This document shows, in pieces, positions 1-6,270 of a stretch of DNA of 6,270 nucleotides. Where the stretch lies: NCBI GenBank assembly GCA_937934465.1, contig CALGZO010000262.1, positions 1-6,270 of the forward strand, read 5' to 3'. The position numbers and the translations under genes are program-made. The DNA comes from an uncultured Fimbriimonadales bacterium. Lineage in GTDB: Bacteria > Armatimonadota > Fimbriimonadia > Fimbriimonadales > GBS-DC. The notes below the pieces were generated by a model. The model was not told the origin of the DNA. It worked only from the letters and a program-made list of their open reading frames with translations, and searched no databases. Numbering within the stretch: the first letter of the stretch is position 1; each line of letters begins with the position of its first letter.

Positions 1-2357
1 GGTTTCTGGTTCTGCAGGGCGGCGACGGCGGGCGCAAGGCGGTTCAAATCCAAAGTGGTGTGCGCCAGTGCCTCCACGATTTCGGGGCGATGGAGCAAGC
101 TCCCAGCGAAGTCGCTGCTGGGGTCGTCGGTGCGCTCCCACACCCAGAAGGTGGTCGCCGACAGCCCGCGCACGGCGGCTTCCCATAGCGCGGCGCGTGC
201 ATGCTGCGGCGGCACATAGCGCGTCTCGCGGTCGCGAATGATGTGATGCTCCGAGTTGAACACGGGCGCGTCGCGCAGCGAGCGTTGCAACTCGTGCGCG
301 AGCATGGTCGTGACCCATTCGAACGCCCAAGGCGCGTCGCGGTCGCGTGTGGGGTAGGTGGAGGCGTCGTTGCCGTTGAGCTCGCAGAACTCGGCGAACC
401 GTTCGGGGTCCACGCCGCGGGGCAGCTCGCGGTCGTTGGTGAAGCTCCAGCTCATCAGCTTCACATGCTTGGGCACATCGGGCAGGTGGCGCGCTATAGC
501 CTCCGCCAACGCGCGATGCCAGTTCGCCAGCGTCTCCGCGTTGAACGCTTGCCACTCAGCGTAAATCACGCCCGCGCCCTCGTCAGGTACAGGAATCTCG
601 TCCCAGCTCTGGTAGTTGGTCTTCCAGCGCGTGTTCAGCGTAATCAGGTTCTTGTGTCGGTTCTGGAGCCAAGCGCGCCACGCCTGCTGGTGCGGCGGCG
701 ATTCGCGCGACTCCACATTAATCGGCTCGTTGGAGAGGCAGAGGCTCATCAGCGCGGGCTGGTCTTTGAGCAGGGGCGCGAAGGCGTCGATGTAGCGGCG
801 CAGCACGGTCAGGCTCTCAGGGGCGAACAGACTGTATCGGATGAAGCCGTCGCGCGCCTGCTTGAGGTGCGGATACTGCTGATAGACCCATTCGGGCATG
901 TAGTGGGGGCTGATGAGGTAGTCCACCTTCACATTGGCGTCGGCGGCGCGGCGCAGCGCGGGCAACACATCCTCCTCGATGGCTTTCAGGCTCACCTGGT
1001 CGGGTTCGGGCAGGATGTCCCACACGCCGCGTTCAATCTGGATGAGGTTGAACCCCATCTTGGGGAACTTCTCGATGTCGGCGCGTACCTGCCCGAAGTG
1101 TCCGAACCCGACGAAGAACACGGGTCGGCGTTCGCGTGCGCCAGTGAGTGGGTTCTCGGTGTCGGCAATCAGCGACGCGCCTTGAATTTCGACGGGCGAG
1201 GTCACATAGCGCGGCACGGTCGGCAAGGGTTTGACGCCGCTCTCCGCTTCGGCGAGCATCTGGTTCAAACGCGCCGCCACGCGCTCCATCTCGTCGAGTT
1301 GCTGATAGGCGCGTTGGAGTTGACCCTTCTGCAAATCCTCGTCCACATAGCGCACGAACTCCTGAAGAATCGTGAGGCTCGCTTGGGGGTAGGCGATGTC
1401 TTGCTCGGCGTCGCGCACGCGGCGCATTTGCGCTTCCCAGTTGGGCAGTTGCGCTTGCAGGGCTTGCAAGCGTTGCTGGGCGAGGGCGCGGGTGAAGAAG
1501 CGCAGGTCGCGCTCGGTTTGCAACAGCGTCTGCCTACCCTGTCGGAGTTGGATGCGCAGGGTCTGTTGGGGCGCGGCAGGCGCGTTGAACTGGAACGCGC
1601 CGCGCGTATGCCCTGCGGCGAGGTTCACACGCTGTCGGGCGCGTTGCTCGCCAAGTTGCACTTCGATCTCGGCGTTGCGCAGGGGCTGCGCCGTGTAGAG
1701 CTCGAACCCGACGACGCCCGTCGACGCGCTGAGATAGATTTGCTCGCCCAAGTCATCAAATGTGAGGATGGGGCGTTCGGGCGTCTCGCTGGGAGTGAAC
1801 GGCGTGGCGCGGTTGCCTTGCTCTAACTTCACGGCGTCCAACCACACGCCGTCGGTGGGGGCTTCAATCACAATCACGAGGTCGAAGTTGGTTTCGCCCT
1901 CGCGCGTGGCGAAGGTGATTTCGGCGCGTTTCCACTGTCCGCCCGTGTCTTGCAGGGGCAATCGCACGCGCCAGCCGTCGCCGCCGCCGATGAACCCTGC
2001 ATAACCCTCGCGCGTCTTGTAGCGACAGCTGAGCGTGTAGACCGTGTTCGGCTGCACCTCGACGCCGCCCTCATAGCGCAGGACGCCGTAGATGTCCGCG
2101 CCGAACGGCGTGGCGTTGGTGAACTGGAGACAGACCTGACCCGTTGCGCCCGGCTCAGCAACGACCTGCACAGTGGCGTCGGTGTTGCGTTTATCCCAGC
2201 GCCAGCCGACGGGCAGATGGCTCTCGGTCTGCTCGAAGCTGGCGTTGCGAACAAGGTTGGGATTCGGCGCGGTTTCCAACGGCTGCAGGGTAAGCTTCGG
2301 TTGACTGTACCCGTGCAAGAGTAGTCCCAACCACAGCGTCAGCGCCATCCCACGCAT
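1..2357 (-). CDS. Exported CBM4/9-like plus GH42-like (clan GH-A) glycoside hydrolase, C-terminus cut by window edge
   Basis: Seen: 785 codons are open from an ATG at 2357 to the left edge, with no stop. Residues 1-20 look like a weak signal peptide (MRG, then ALTLWLGLLL). Residues about 30-187 read as a carbohydrate-binding beta-sandwich of the CBM4/9 type: it opens with NLVRNASFE and closes with VWLDAVKLEQGNRATPF. Residues about 190-285 form a second beta-rich segment, and about 290-385 a Gln/Glu/Arg-rich helical linker. A TIM-barrel-like domain starts near PVFFVGFGHFGQV (412 on). SNEPIN carries Glu544, the likely acid/base, after the clan GH-A Asn-Glu pattern. The next stretch (AWRAWLQNRHKNLITLN, then SWDEIPVP) resembles the GH42 segment after its catalytic Asn-Glu. 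Glu703 in VFNSEHHI is the candidate nucleophile. Inference: an exported enzyme cleaving beta-galactosides or related glycans. Substrate cannot be told, and a GH5- or GH2-like clan A enzyme is possible. The gene has its own RBS and probably its own promoter. Confidence 0.8.
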   Translation of the reverse strand, partial: MRGMALTLWLGLLLHGYSQPKLTLQPLETAPNPNLVRNASFEQTESHLPVGWRWDKRNTDATVQVVAEPGATGQVCLQFTNATPFGADIYGVLRYEGGVEVQPNTVYTLSCRYKTREGYAGFIGGGDGWRVRLPLQDTGGQWKRAEITFATREGETNFDLVIVIEAPTDGVWLDAVKLEQGNRATPFTPSETPERPILTFDDLGEQIYLSASTGVVGFELYTAQPLRNAEIEVQLGEQRARQRVNLAAGHTRGAFQFNAPAAPQQTLRIQLRQGRQTLLQTERDLRFFTRALAQQRLQALQAQLPNWEAQMRRVRDAEQDIAYPQASLTILQEFVRYVDEDLQKGQLQRAYQQLDEMERVAARLNQMLAEAESGVKPLPTVPRYVTSPVEIQGASLIADTENPLTGARERRPVFFVGFGHFGQVRADIEKFPKMGFNLIQIERGVWDILPEPDQVSLKAIEEDVLPALRRAADANVKVDYLISPHYMPEWVYQQYPHLKQARDGFIRYSLFAPESLTVLRRYIDAFAPLLKDQPALMSLCLSNEPINVESRESPPHQQAWRAWLQNRHKNLITLNTRWKTNYQSWDEIPVPDEGAGVIYAEWQAFNAETLANWHRALAEAIARHLPDVPKHVKLMSWSFTNDRELPRGVDPERFAEFCELNGNDASTYPTRDRDAPWAFEWVTTMLAHELQRSLRDAPVFNSEHHIIRDRETRYVPPQHARAALWEAAVRGLSATTFWVWERTDDPSSDFAGSLLHRPEIVEALAHTTLDLNRLAPAVAALQNQK

Positions 2358-2361
2358 ACTC

Positions 2362-2367
2362 CCTCCT
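2362..2367 (-). promoter_or_regulatory. Shine-Dalgarno site of the glycoside hydrolase gene
   Basis: The minus strand reads AGGAGG followed by GAGT and the ATG at 2357. The match to the anti-SD sequence is perfect, but the 4-base spacing is short. A second in-frame ATG at 2348 would leave 13 bases. The first ATG is preferred because it keeps the Arg of the signal-peptide n-region. Confidence 0.75.
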
Positions 2368-2377
2368 GACGATTGCA

Positions 2378-2390
2378 AGGTAGTATACCT
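2378..2390 (-). promoter_or_regulatory. Possible -10 box within a small palindrome, upstream of the glycoside hydrolase
   Basis: The minus strand has TATACT at 2387-2382 (5 of 6 to TATAAT), 24 bases before the start codon, so a transcript would carry a short leader with the SD site. No convincing -35 hexamer is seen 16-18 bases upstream. The box lies inside AGGTA-GTA-TACCT, a perfect 5-base inverted repeat with a 3-base centre, which could be an operator half-site pair or chance. It lies in the 63-base gap after the SWIM gene. Confidence 0.4.
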
Positions 2391-2420
2391 CAGCGAATGC
2401 TGCGAAAGATGCGCGGCGGC

Positions 2421-3872
2421 TCAGGAGCGCGACTGCGTCAGCCACAGCAGCGGCAGTGCGCCTGTTTCGTGCAAGGCGGCGATAGGGCGGAACGCAATCG
2501 CGGAATCGCCTTCCAAGTAGCCGAACAGCGCGCGCCAAGTATGACGCATCAGCGCGGCTTCGTCGGGGACGCCTGCATCACTGAAGGACGGCAGCCGAAG
2601 GAAAATCGCCATGAAACCCGACTCGGTCGACAATTCGTTGGCGAAATTCTCTGCGTCTTTGCAGAGGCGCAATCGCTGAGGCATCGTTCCCACGATGAGC
2701 GGCAACAGTGCGCCGCGCGTGTCGGACAGCCATGGCATGCCGTCCTGCCACACGATGTGCTGGTAGCGCAGCAGGCAGGTCATTTCGCGCGGCGCGAACG
2801 GGTCGGACAGCCGCTGTAGATACTGCTCGATGAGCGGTTGCCACTCGGTATGGGCGTGTTGCGCCGCCTGCGACACGAGTTCGGCGATAGGCGTGTGCAG
2901 GGGCAGCGTCTCGTAGATTTTGATACGCTTGGGTGCATAGCCGGGATAGACGCCGATACGCACGGCGTGGAACGGTTCGGGGCGTGGGGGTTTGAACGCG
3001 CGCGCCTCCGCGCTGGGCGCGTTCAACAGGGCAATCTTCATCTCGCGCATCAGCTCGCCTGTGTCCAAGTCGATTAGGTGGCTGATGTCAAGTCGGTAGC
3101 CGACAGGCAGTACGATGTTCTCGTAGGCGAGTTCCATCAGGCGCACGCGCTCGCGCGGCTGCAGGTCTTTATCGCGCCAAGTGCGTCCGAGCATCTCTTC
3201 CATCTGCTCTGCGGGCAGGATGCGTCGTTCAGTGAAGTGTTCTTCCAACGCGCGAGCGGTCAGCCACAGCCGTAGCAGGGCGCGCGTGTATTGCGCCTCG
3301 TTCGCGGGTTCGGCTTGCGAGGCTTCGATGATTTGTATGAGCCGTTCCACCGCCTGTTTGAGGCGTCGCGCCTTGAGCGATTCCAGGTTCGGGGCAAGCG
3401 CGCGCAGTTGCCCCAAGAACGCGGGTTGGACGCCCGATAGCCCACGCGCGGCGAGGTCTTGGACAATCTTGAGCGTCTGCTCGATGCTTTGCGTTTGCAG
3501 GTCGACGCGATCGACGGTGGCTTTGGCGGCGCGTCTGCCGCTGCGTTTAGGGGCAGCGGGCGGCTCGCTGAGCAGCGTCTGCTGCCCGTAGGTGAAGCGT
3601 TCAGGCGACTGCGCCCACACAATCAGCACGGCAATCGCGTGCTTGCAGAACTTGGCGAACCGCGCGGCGGGGCAGGTGCATTTCGCTACAGGCGCGCCCT
3701 GCTTGAACTCGATGCGCACGGTGTAGGGCTTGCTGCCCTGCACTTGGGCGTAGAGCGTGTCGTCCGAGCGGGCGAACTGCAGCAGCTGGTTCGCTGTCAC
3801 AATCTGCTCGGCGTTGCGATAGGTCGCCATGTCGCACAGTGCGCGTACCTCATCCAGCGTGATTGGTTGCAT
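2421..3872 (-). CDS. SWIM zinc-finger domain protein
   Basis: Seen: 483 residues from the ATG at 3872. The motif C65-x-C67-x8-C76-x-H78 (CTCPAARFAKFCKH) is the SWIM zinc-binding signature, preceded by a beta-rich segment typical of SWIM domains (VQGSKPYTVRIEF). A basic Ala/Pro tract (about 104-118) follows, then a long, mostly helical region with no domain I can name. There is no signal peptide or membrane segment, so it is probably cytoplasmic. Known of the family: SWIM modules bind DNA or protein, and stand-alone bacterial SWIM proteins often sit beside VWA proteins and MoxR-type AAA+ ATPases (the YehQ arrangement). Context: it lies just downstream of the VWA gene, probably in one transcript. 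Start: an in-frame GTG at 3911, one base after the VWA stop, would add 13 residues, but it lacks an SD site, while the ATG at 3872 has GGAGG. The biochemical role is unknown. Confidence 0.88.
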   Translation of the reverse strand: MQPITLDEVRALCDMATYRNAEQIVTANQLLQFARSDDTLYAQVQGSKPYTVRIEFKQGAPVAKCTCPAARFAKFCKHAIAVLIVWAQSPERFTYGQQTLLSEPPAAPKRSGRRAAKATVDRVDLQTQSIEQTLKIVQDLAARGLSGVQPAFLGQLRALAPNLESLKARRLKQAVERLIQIIEASQAEPANEAQYTRALLRLWLTARALEEHFTERRILPAEQMEEMLGRTWRDKDLQPRERVRLMELAYENIVLPVGYRLDISHLIDLDTGELMREMKIALLNAPSAEARAFKPPRPEPFHAVRIGVYPGYAPKRIKIYETLPLHTPIAELVSQAAQHAHTEWQPLIEQYLQRLSDPFAPREMTCLLRYQHIVWQDGMPWLSDTRGALLPLIVGTMPQRLRLCKDAENFANELSTESGFMAIFLRLPSFSDAGVPDEAALMRHTWRALFGYLEGDSAIAFRPIAALHETGALPLLWLTQSRS

Positions 3873-3882
3873 CGGCGGCGTG

Positions 3883-3887
3883 CCTCC
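3883..3887 (-). promoter_or_regulatory. Shine-Dalgarno site choosing the ATG of the SWIM gene
   Basis: The minus strand has GGAGG 10 bases before the ATG at 3872. No comparable purine-rich site precedes the alternative GTG at 3911. The site lies in the 40-base gap after the VWA stop, so the SWIM gene can start translation independently within the shared transcript. Confidence 0.6.
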
Positions 3888-3912
3888 ATCGGTTGCGGGC
3901 AGCGCGTACACG

Positions 3913-5085
3913 CTACGCGCGTCGCGCGCCCTTGAGTATCTGTTCCACTACTTCCAGCAGGCGGTCGGGCGTCGCTGCGAAGGTCGGTATGTCCAGCGCG
4001 GCGACTCGTCGCGCGAGCGGCTTGTTGTAAACAGGCTTACCCTCCTCTAATGCGAGCAGGCAGATTACATGCGTCTTGCTCTCGCGCAGGGCGCGCAACT
4101 GGCTCAACAGCGCCGACTCGTCCCCGCCCTCGTATAAATCGGTAATCAGCACAAGGATACACTTCACAGGGTTCCTGACCAACTGAGCGGCATAGGCGAC
4201 CGCCTGGGCGATGTCTGTTCCGCCCCCCAACTGCATGTTGAACAGCAACTCCACAGGGTCGTCGTTGAGGAACGGCGTGAGGTCAGCGATGCTCGTATCG
4301 AACGCCACTAAGTGGGTCTCCAGCACCTGCAGCGAGGCGAAGATGGACGCCATGATGCTGGCGTACACTGCCGAGTTCGCCATGCTGCCGCTTTGGTCGA
4401 CCAGCACGATGATTTGCCAGTCGCGGAAGCGTTGTTCGTTCGCCCAGAAGTAGAGCCGTTCGGGGATGATGGTTTTGCGTTCGGGCAAGTAGTTTTTGAG
4501 GTTGCTGCGGAGGGTGCGTCGCCAGTCGAGGTTGCGCGCGGAGCGGATGGGCGAGTAGCGATTGCGTTGTAGCGCGCCGAACACCGCCTGACGCGCCTGT
4601 GTCTCCAACTTGCGCCGTAGCTGCTCCACCACATCTCGGATTAAGTCACGCGCCGCCTGCTTCACGGTGTCGGGAATCTGCTCTTTGAGGCTCAGAAGCG
4701 TGGCGACGAGTTGCACATCGGGCTGGAGTTGTGGTATCAGTTCGGGTTGCAGGAGCATTTCAGCCAGCCCCGTGCGCTCGAAGGCGTCGCGTTGCACCAT
4801 CGCGAGGGTGGACTGGTTGAACAGCGTGCGCATCTGCTCCAGCCACTCGGGGATGTAGGGTTGGCTATCGCCCGTGCCGCCGAACCGCTCGCCGCCGTCG
4901 TAGACGAAGCTGAGCGCTTTGTCCAGCGCAGTGAGGCTCATCGTGGCGGGCAGGGCGCGTCGCAAGCCGCCTTCGCCCTGCGCCTGATCCTCGCCGCCGC
5001 GCAGCCGAAACATCGGGTTCGCTTGCTCCGCGCGCCTCCCTAATATCAGTCGCCAACGCTCCAGCGCTTCACCGTGAGAGTCCAT
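3913..5085 (-). CDS. VWA-domain protein, YehP/CoxE-like, with complete MIDAS motif
   Basis: Seen: 390 residues from the ATG at 5085. The N-terminal two thirds is helical, with ERWRLILG near the start and a conserved-looking run PDVQLVATLLSLKEQIP (about 122-138), then RRTLRSNLKNYLPERKTIIPERL (about 189-211, quoted in part: NLKNYLPE). The C-terminal VWA fold (about 223-385) keeps all MIDAS elements: DQSGSM (Asp230, Ser232, Ser234), GGGTD with Thr290, and TDLYEGG with Asp316, so it should bind a divalent metal. There is no signal peptide or transmembrane helix, so it is probably cytoplasmic. Known: such proteins commonly act with MoxR AAA+ ATPases in chaperone-like maturation or stress modules, and the YehP type is found with SWIM proteins. 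Here the SWIM gene follows in the same direction, but no MoxR ATPase is seen. Start: an ATG at 5094 adds three residues but overlaps the TATAAT box, so 5085 is preferred as a leaderless start. Confidence 0.9.
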   Translation of the reverse strand: MDSHGEALERWRLILGRRAEQANPMFRLRGGEDQAQGEGGLRRALPATMSLTALDKALSFVYDGGERFGGTGDSQPYIPEWLEQMRTLFNQSTLAMVQRDAFERTGLAEMLLQPELIPQLQPDVQLVATLLSLKEQIPDTVKQAARDLIRDVVEQLRRKLETQARQAVFGALQRNRYSPIRSARNLDWRRTLRSNLKNYLPERKTIIPERLYFWANEQRFRDWQIIVLVDQSGSMANSAVYASIMASIFASLQVLETHLVAFDTSIADLTPFLNDDPVELLFNMQLGGGTDIAQAVAYAAQLVRNPVKCILVLITDLYEGGDESALLSQLRALRESKTHVICLLALEEGKPVYNKPLARRVAALDIPTFAATPDRLLEVVEQILKGARRA

Positions 5086-5092
5086 ACCGAAC

Positions 5093-5098
5093 ATTATA
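5093..5098 (-). promoter_or_regulatory. -10 box placed for a leaderless VWA transcript
   Basis: The minus strand has a perfect TATAAT at 5098-5093, then seven bases (GTTCGGT) and the ATG at 5085. Transcription starts about 7 bases after a -10 box, so +1 would fall on or next to the A of this ATG. There is no Shine-Dalgarno sequence before either possible ATG. No good -35 is present at 16-18 bases; the nearby TTGAGC (5113-5108) is only 9 bases away, too close. Confidence 0.6.
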
Positions 5099-5134
5099 AG
5101 TGTACCCGCTCAACGGCTGCCTTGCGCTATCCCT

Positions 5135-5161
5135 CAAAAAATCGGCGCAAGTTGCCGATAA
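5135..5161 (+). promoter_or_regulatory. Sigma-28 (FliA/SigD)-type flagellar promoter of flhF
   Basis: Seen: GCCGATAA at 5154-5161 is identical to the flagellar sigma-28 -10 element. CAAA at 5135-5138 lies exactly 15 bases before it and matches the -35 core TAAA in three of four bases. Transcription would start near 5168, some 10 bases before the flhF ATG. The match, spacing, strand and flagellar gene downstream agree. Inference: flhF is expressed with the late flagellar genes. The very short leader is a mild objection. Confidence 0.65.
5141..5159 (-). repeat. Inverted repeat with T-run on minus strand: possible terminator or operator overlapping the flhF promoter
   Basis: ATCGGC (5141-5146) and GCCGAT (5154-5159) are perfect inverted repeats around a 7-base loop. 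On the minus strand the hairpin runs straight into T residues (5140-5136), like a weak intrinsic terminator that would stop antisense transcription out of flhF before the VWA promoter. The right arm is also part of the sigma-28-like -10, so the repeat may be a by-product of that sequence or a regulator site. The stem has only 6 base pairs. Confidence 0.4.
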
Positions 5162-5167
5162 TCTTGC

Positions 5168-5174
5168 GGGGAAG
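5168..5174 (+). promoter_or_regulatory. Weak Shine-Dalgarno-like site of flhF
   Basis: GGGGAAG lies 4 bases before the ATG at 5179 (7 bases from the G run's GGGGA core). It is purine-rich but not a full AGGAGG. It supports this start, which also gives the canonical FlhF N-terminus. Confidence 0.45.
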
Positions 5175-5178
5175 TGCT

Positions 5179-6270
5179 ATGCAGACGAAGACCTATGTCG
5201 CGCCGACGAAGTTGGAAGCGCTGCTGAAGATACGCGAAGAGCACGGCGCGGACGCAGTGATTCTCAGCGAGCGCACAGTTCAGAAAGGCAGGTGGCTGGG
5301 CAAGAAGCCGATGGTGGAGATTGTGGTGGGCATTCGCGAGGCAGAATCGGACGCCAAACCGACGCCCCGACCCGCCCCCAAAGTCGAGCCGAAAGGCATC
5401 GAAGAGTATGACCCCAACCAGGCGCGCCTGCGCAAACTGGAGCGCGAGGTACAAGAGATACGCGCGCTGGTGCAGACGATGCACGCCTACATCATGCACG
5501 GCGAGGCGTCGCCGACTCAGGCAAACCTCGCTGCGGAGCGTCCCCTCATCGCGGCGACGATGGATGAACATCCGCTGCTGCGCCCGTTGCTGCAGGCGGG
5601 CATAACGCTGGAGACGGCGCAGGAGCTACTGCGTCGCGCGCCGCGCATTCCACATAACGCCGCCGTCGATACGCTGCGGCGCACGCTCATCGCGAAAATC
5701 CCCATCGGAGGCGTCCTGCTCCGCGAGAGTCGCGCCCGCCAAGTCGCCGCGCTGGTGGGTCCCACAGGCGTCGGCAAGACCACCACGATTGCGAAGCTTG
5801 CCGCCATCCACGCGCTGGACTACAACCGCAAGGTTGCGCTGCTGTCGCTGGACACCTACCGCATCGGCGCGATTCAGCAGTTGCGCACCTACGCCGAGCT
5901 GATGAAGCTGCCCCTCCATATCGCGACTACCGCTGACGAGGTGCAAGAGGGATTAGACCTGTTCGCCGACTATGACTTGGTGCTGATTGACACTGTGGGG
6001 CGCGGACAGCGCGACGAGGCGCACCTACGGGAGATGCACGAGTCGCTGCAGTCGGTGCGCGGCTCGGTCTACCTCACGCTGAGCGCAACTGCCGACACGG
6101 CGACGCTGCTCGACGCCGCGCAACGGTTTCAACTGTTCGAGCCGAGCGCGATTATCCTCACCAAGCTCGATGAGGCGGCGCGCGTGGGCAACTGCGTTAA
6201 CTTGGCGTTAGAGGCGGGGCTACCGTTGGCGTACTTCACGACGGGGCAGCGCGTGCCCGAAGACATCTGC
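5179..6270 (+). CDS. flhF: FlhF, SRP-family GTPase for flagellar placement; last residues cut by window edge
   Basis: Seen: 364 codons are open to the right edge. The N-terminus (MQTKTYVAPTKLEALLKI, then GADAVILSER) is the typical FlhF B domain (about 1-54). A Pro-rich linker (about 55-80) and a short coiled coil (about 82-104) follow, then the helical N domain (about 120-190) and the SRP-type G domain: P-loop GPTGVGKTTT (194-203), DTYRIGAIQQL from Asp225, DTVGR from Asp271 (G3), TKLD 328-331 (G4) and TTGQRVPEDI from 354 (G5). All GTPase motifs are intact. FlhF proteins are commonly around 360-430 residues, so probably only the C-terminal tail is missing. Known: FlhF is a membrane-associated GTPase that dimerises with GTP, sets the site of flagellar assembly, and is balanced by the ATPase FlhG/FleN, often encoded next. 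It is the first gene of its unit here, behind a sigma-28-like promoter, rather than directly after flhA. Confidence 0.96.
   Translation, partial: MQTKTYVAPTKLEALLKIREEHGADAVILSERTVQKGRWLGKKPMVEIVVGIREAESDAKPTPRPAPKVEPKGIEEYDPNQARLRKLEREVQEIRALVQTMHAYIMHGEASPTQANLAAERPLIAATMDEHPLLRPLLQAGITLETAQELLRRAPRIPHNAAVDTLRRTLIAKIPIGGVLLRESRARQVAALVGPTGVGKTTTIAKLAAIHALDYNRKVALLSLDTYRIGAIQQLRTYAELMKLPLHIATTADEVQEGLDLFADYDLVLIDTVGRGQRDEAHLREMHESLQSVRGSVYLTLSATADTATLLDAAQRFQLFEPSAIILTKLDEAARVGNCVNLALEAGLPLAYFTTGQRVPEDIC

Noticed and set aside
201..1826. A 541-codon plus-strand open frame opposite the glycoside hydrolase
   Set aside because: It is a mirror of the real gene: the minus strand encodes recognisable CBM4/9 and GH-A motifs over the same bases, while the plus-strand product is a low-complexity Leu/Val/Arg/His-rich sequence with no recognisable motif. 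Long antisense frames are common in GC-rich coding DNA.
2388..2410. Hairpin CAGC-ATTC-GCTG after the SWIM stop as a terminator
   Set aside because: The stem has only four base pairs and no T-run follows, so it does not look like an intrinsic terminator.
3873..3911. GTG at 3911 as the start of the SWIM gene
   Set aside because: It is one base after the VWA stop, which would suit translational coupling, but it lacks an SD site and adds a Gly/Pro-rich 13-residue tail. The ATG at 3872 has GGAGG. It remains possible.
2373..4050. Several plus-strand frames of 65-158 codons opposite the SWIM gene
   Set aside because: They overlap a well-supported SWIM protein, show no domain motifs and have no consistent RBS, so they are compositional shadows.
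4211..5043. Plus-strand frames of 80-110 codons opposite the VWA gene
   Set aside because: The minus strand carries the full MIDAS motif and YehP-like blocks; the plus-strand products are unrecognisable.
5108..5113. TTGAGC as a -35 box for the VWA gene
   Set aside because: Only 9 bases separate it from TATAAT, too short for a normal sigma-70 promoter.
5134..5946. Minus-strand frames of about 95-145 codons opposite flhF
   Set aside because: FlhF with all GTPase motifs is encoded on the plus strand; the antisense products show nothing recognisable.

Overview
The window is G+C-rich bacterial DNA (estimated by eye), almost fully coding, with four protein genes around one short divergent promoter region. 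Three genes lie on the minus strand and one on the plus strand; two of them run off the window ends. I found no tRNA, rRNA, CRISPR array, insertion sequence or other mobile element. No non-coding stretch exceeds about 95 bases.

Layout from left to right. (1) On the minus strand, from 2357 off the left edge, is a large, probably exported glycoside hydrolase. It has a signal-peptide-like N-terminus, a CBM4/9-type beta-sandwich module, a Gln-rich helical linker and a GH42-like clan GH-A TIM barrel. (2) On the minus strand, ending at 2421, is a SWIM zinc-finger protein with a CxCx8CxH motif. (3) On the minus strand, directly upstream of it, is a von Willebrand factor A (VWA) protein with a complete MIDAS metal site. 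Genes 2 and 3 form a tight two-gene unit transcribed leftward. It resembles the VWA and SWIM members of the MoxR-ATPase-associated clusters (YehP/YehQ type), but no MoxR-type ATPase is next to it in the window. (4) On the plus strand, from 5179 to the right edge, is flhF, the SRP-family GTPase that governs flagellar placement and number. It is visible almost to its end.

The 93-base region between the VWA gene and flhF (5086-5178) holds the best regulatory signals. On the plus strand a perfect GCCGATAA sits 15 bases after CAAA, a close match to the flagellar sigma-28 (FliA/SigD) promoter, just before flhF. On the minus strand a perfect TATAAT ends exactly 7 bases before an in-frame ATG of the VWA gene, with no Shine-Dalgarno sequence, as expected for a leaderless transcript. 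The other two minus-strand genes instead have recognisable Shine-Dalgarno sites.

Organism: a motile bacterium that breaks down polysaccharides. The CBM4/9-plus-GH42-like architecture, the GC-rich Arg/Gln-rich proteins and the mix of leaderless and SD-led genes would suit Armatimonadota (Fimbriimonadales-like or other thermophilic lineages). This is inference only, and Chloroflexota, Planctomycetota or Deinococcota-like lineages are not excluded. The VWA/SWIM pair and flhF share only a divergent intergenic region; nothing visible links their functions.
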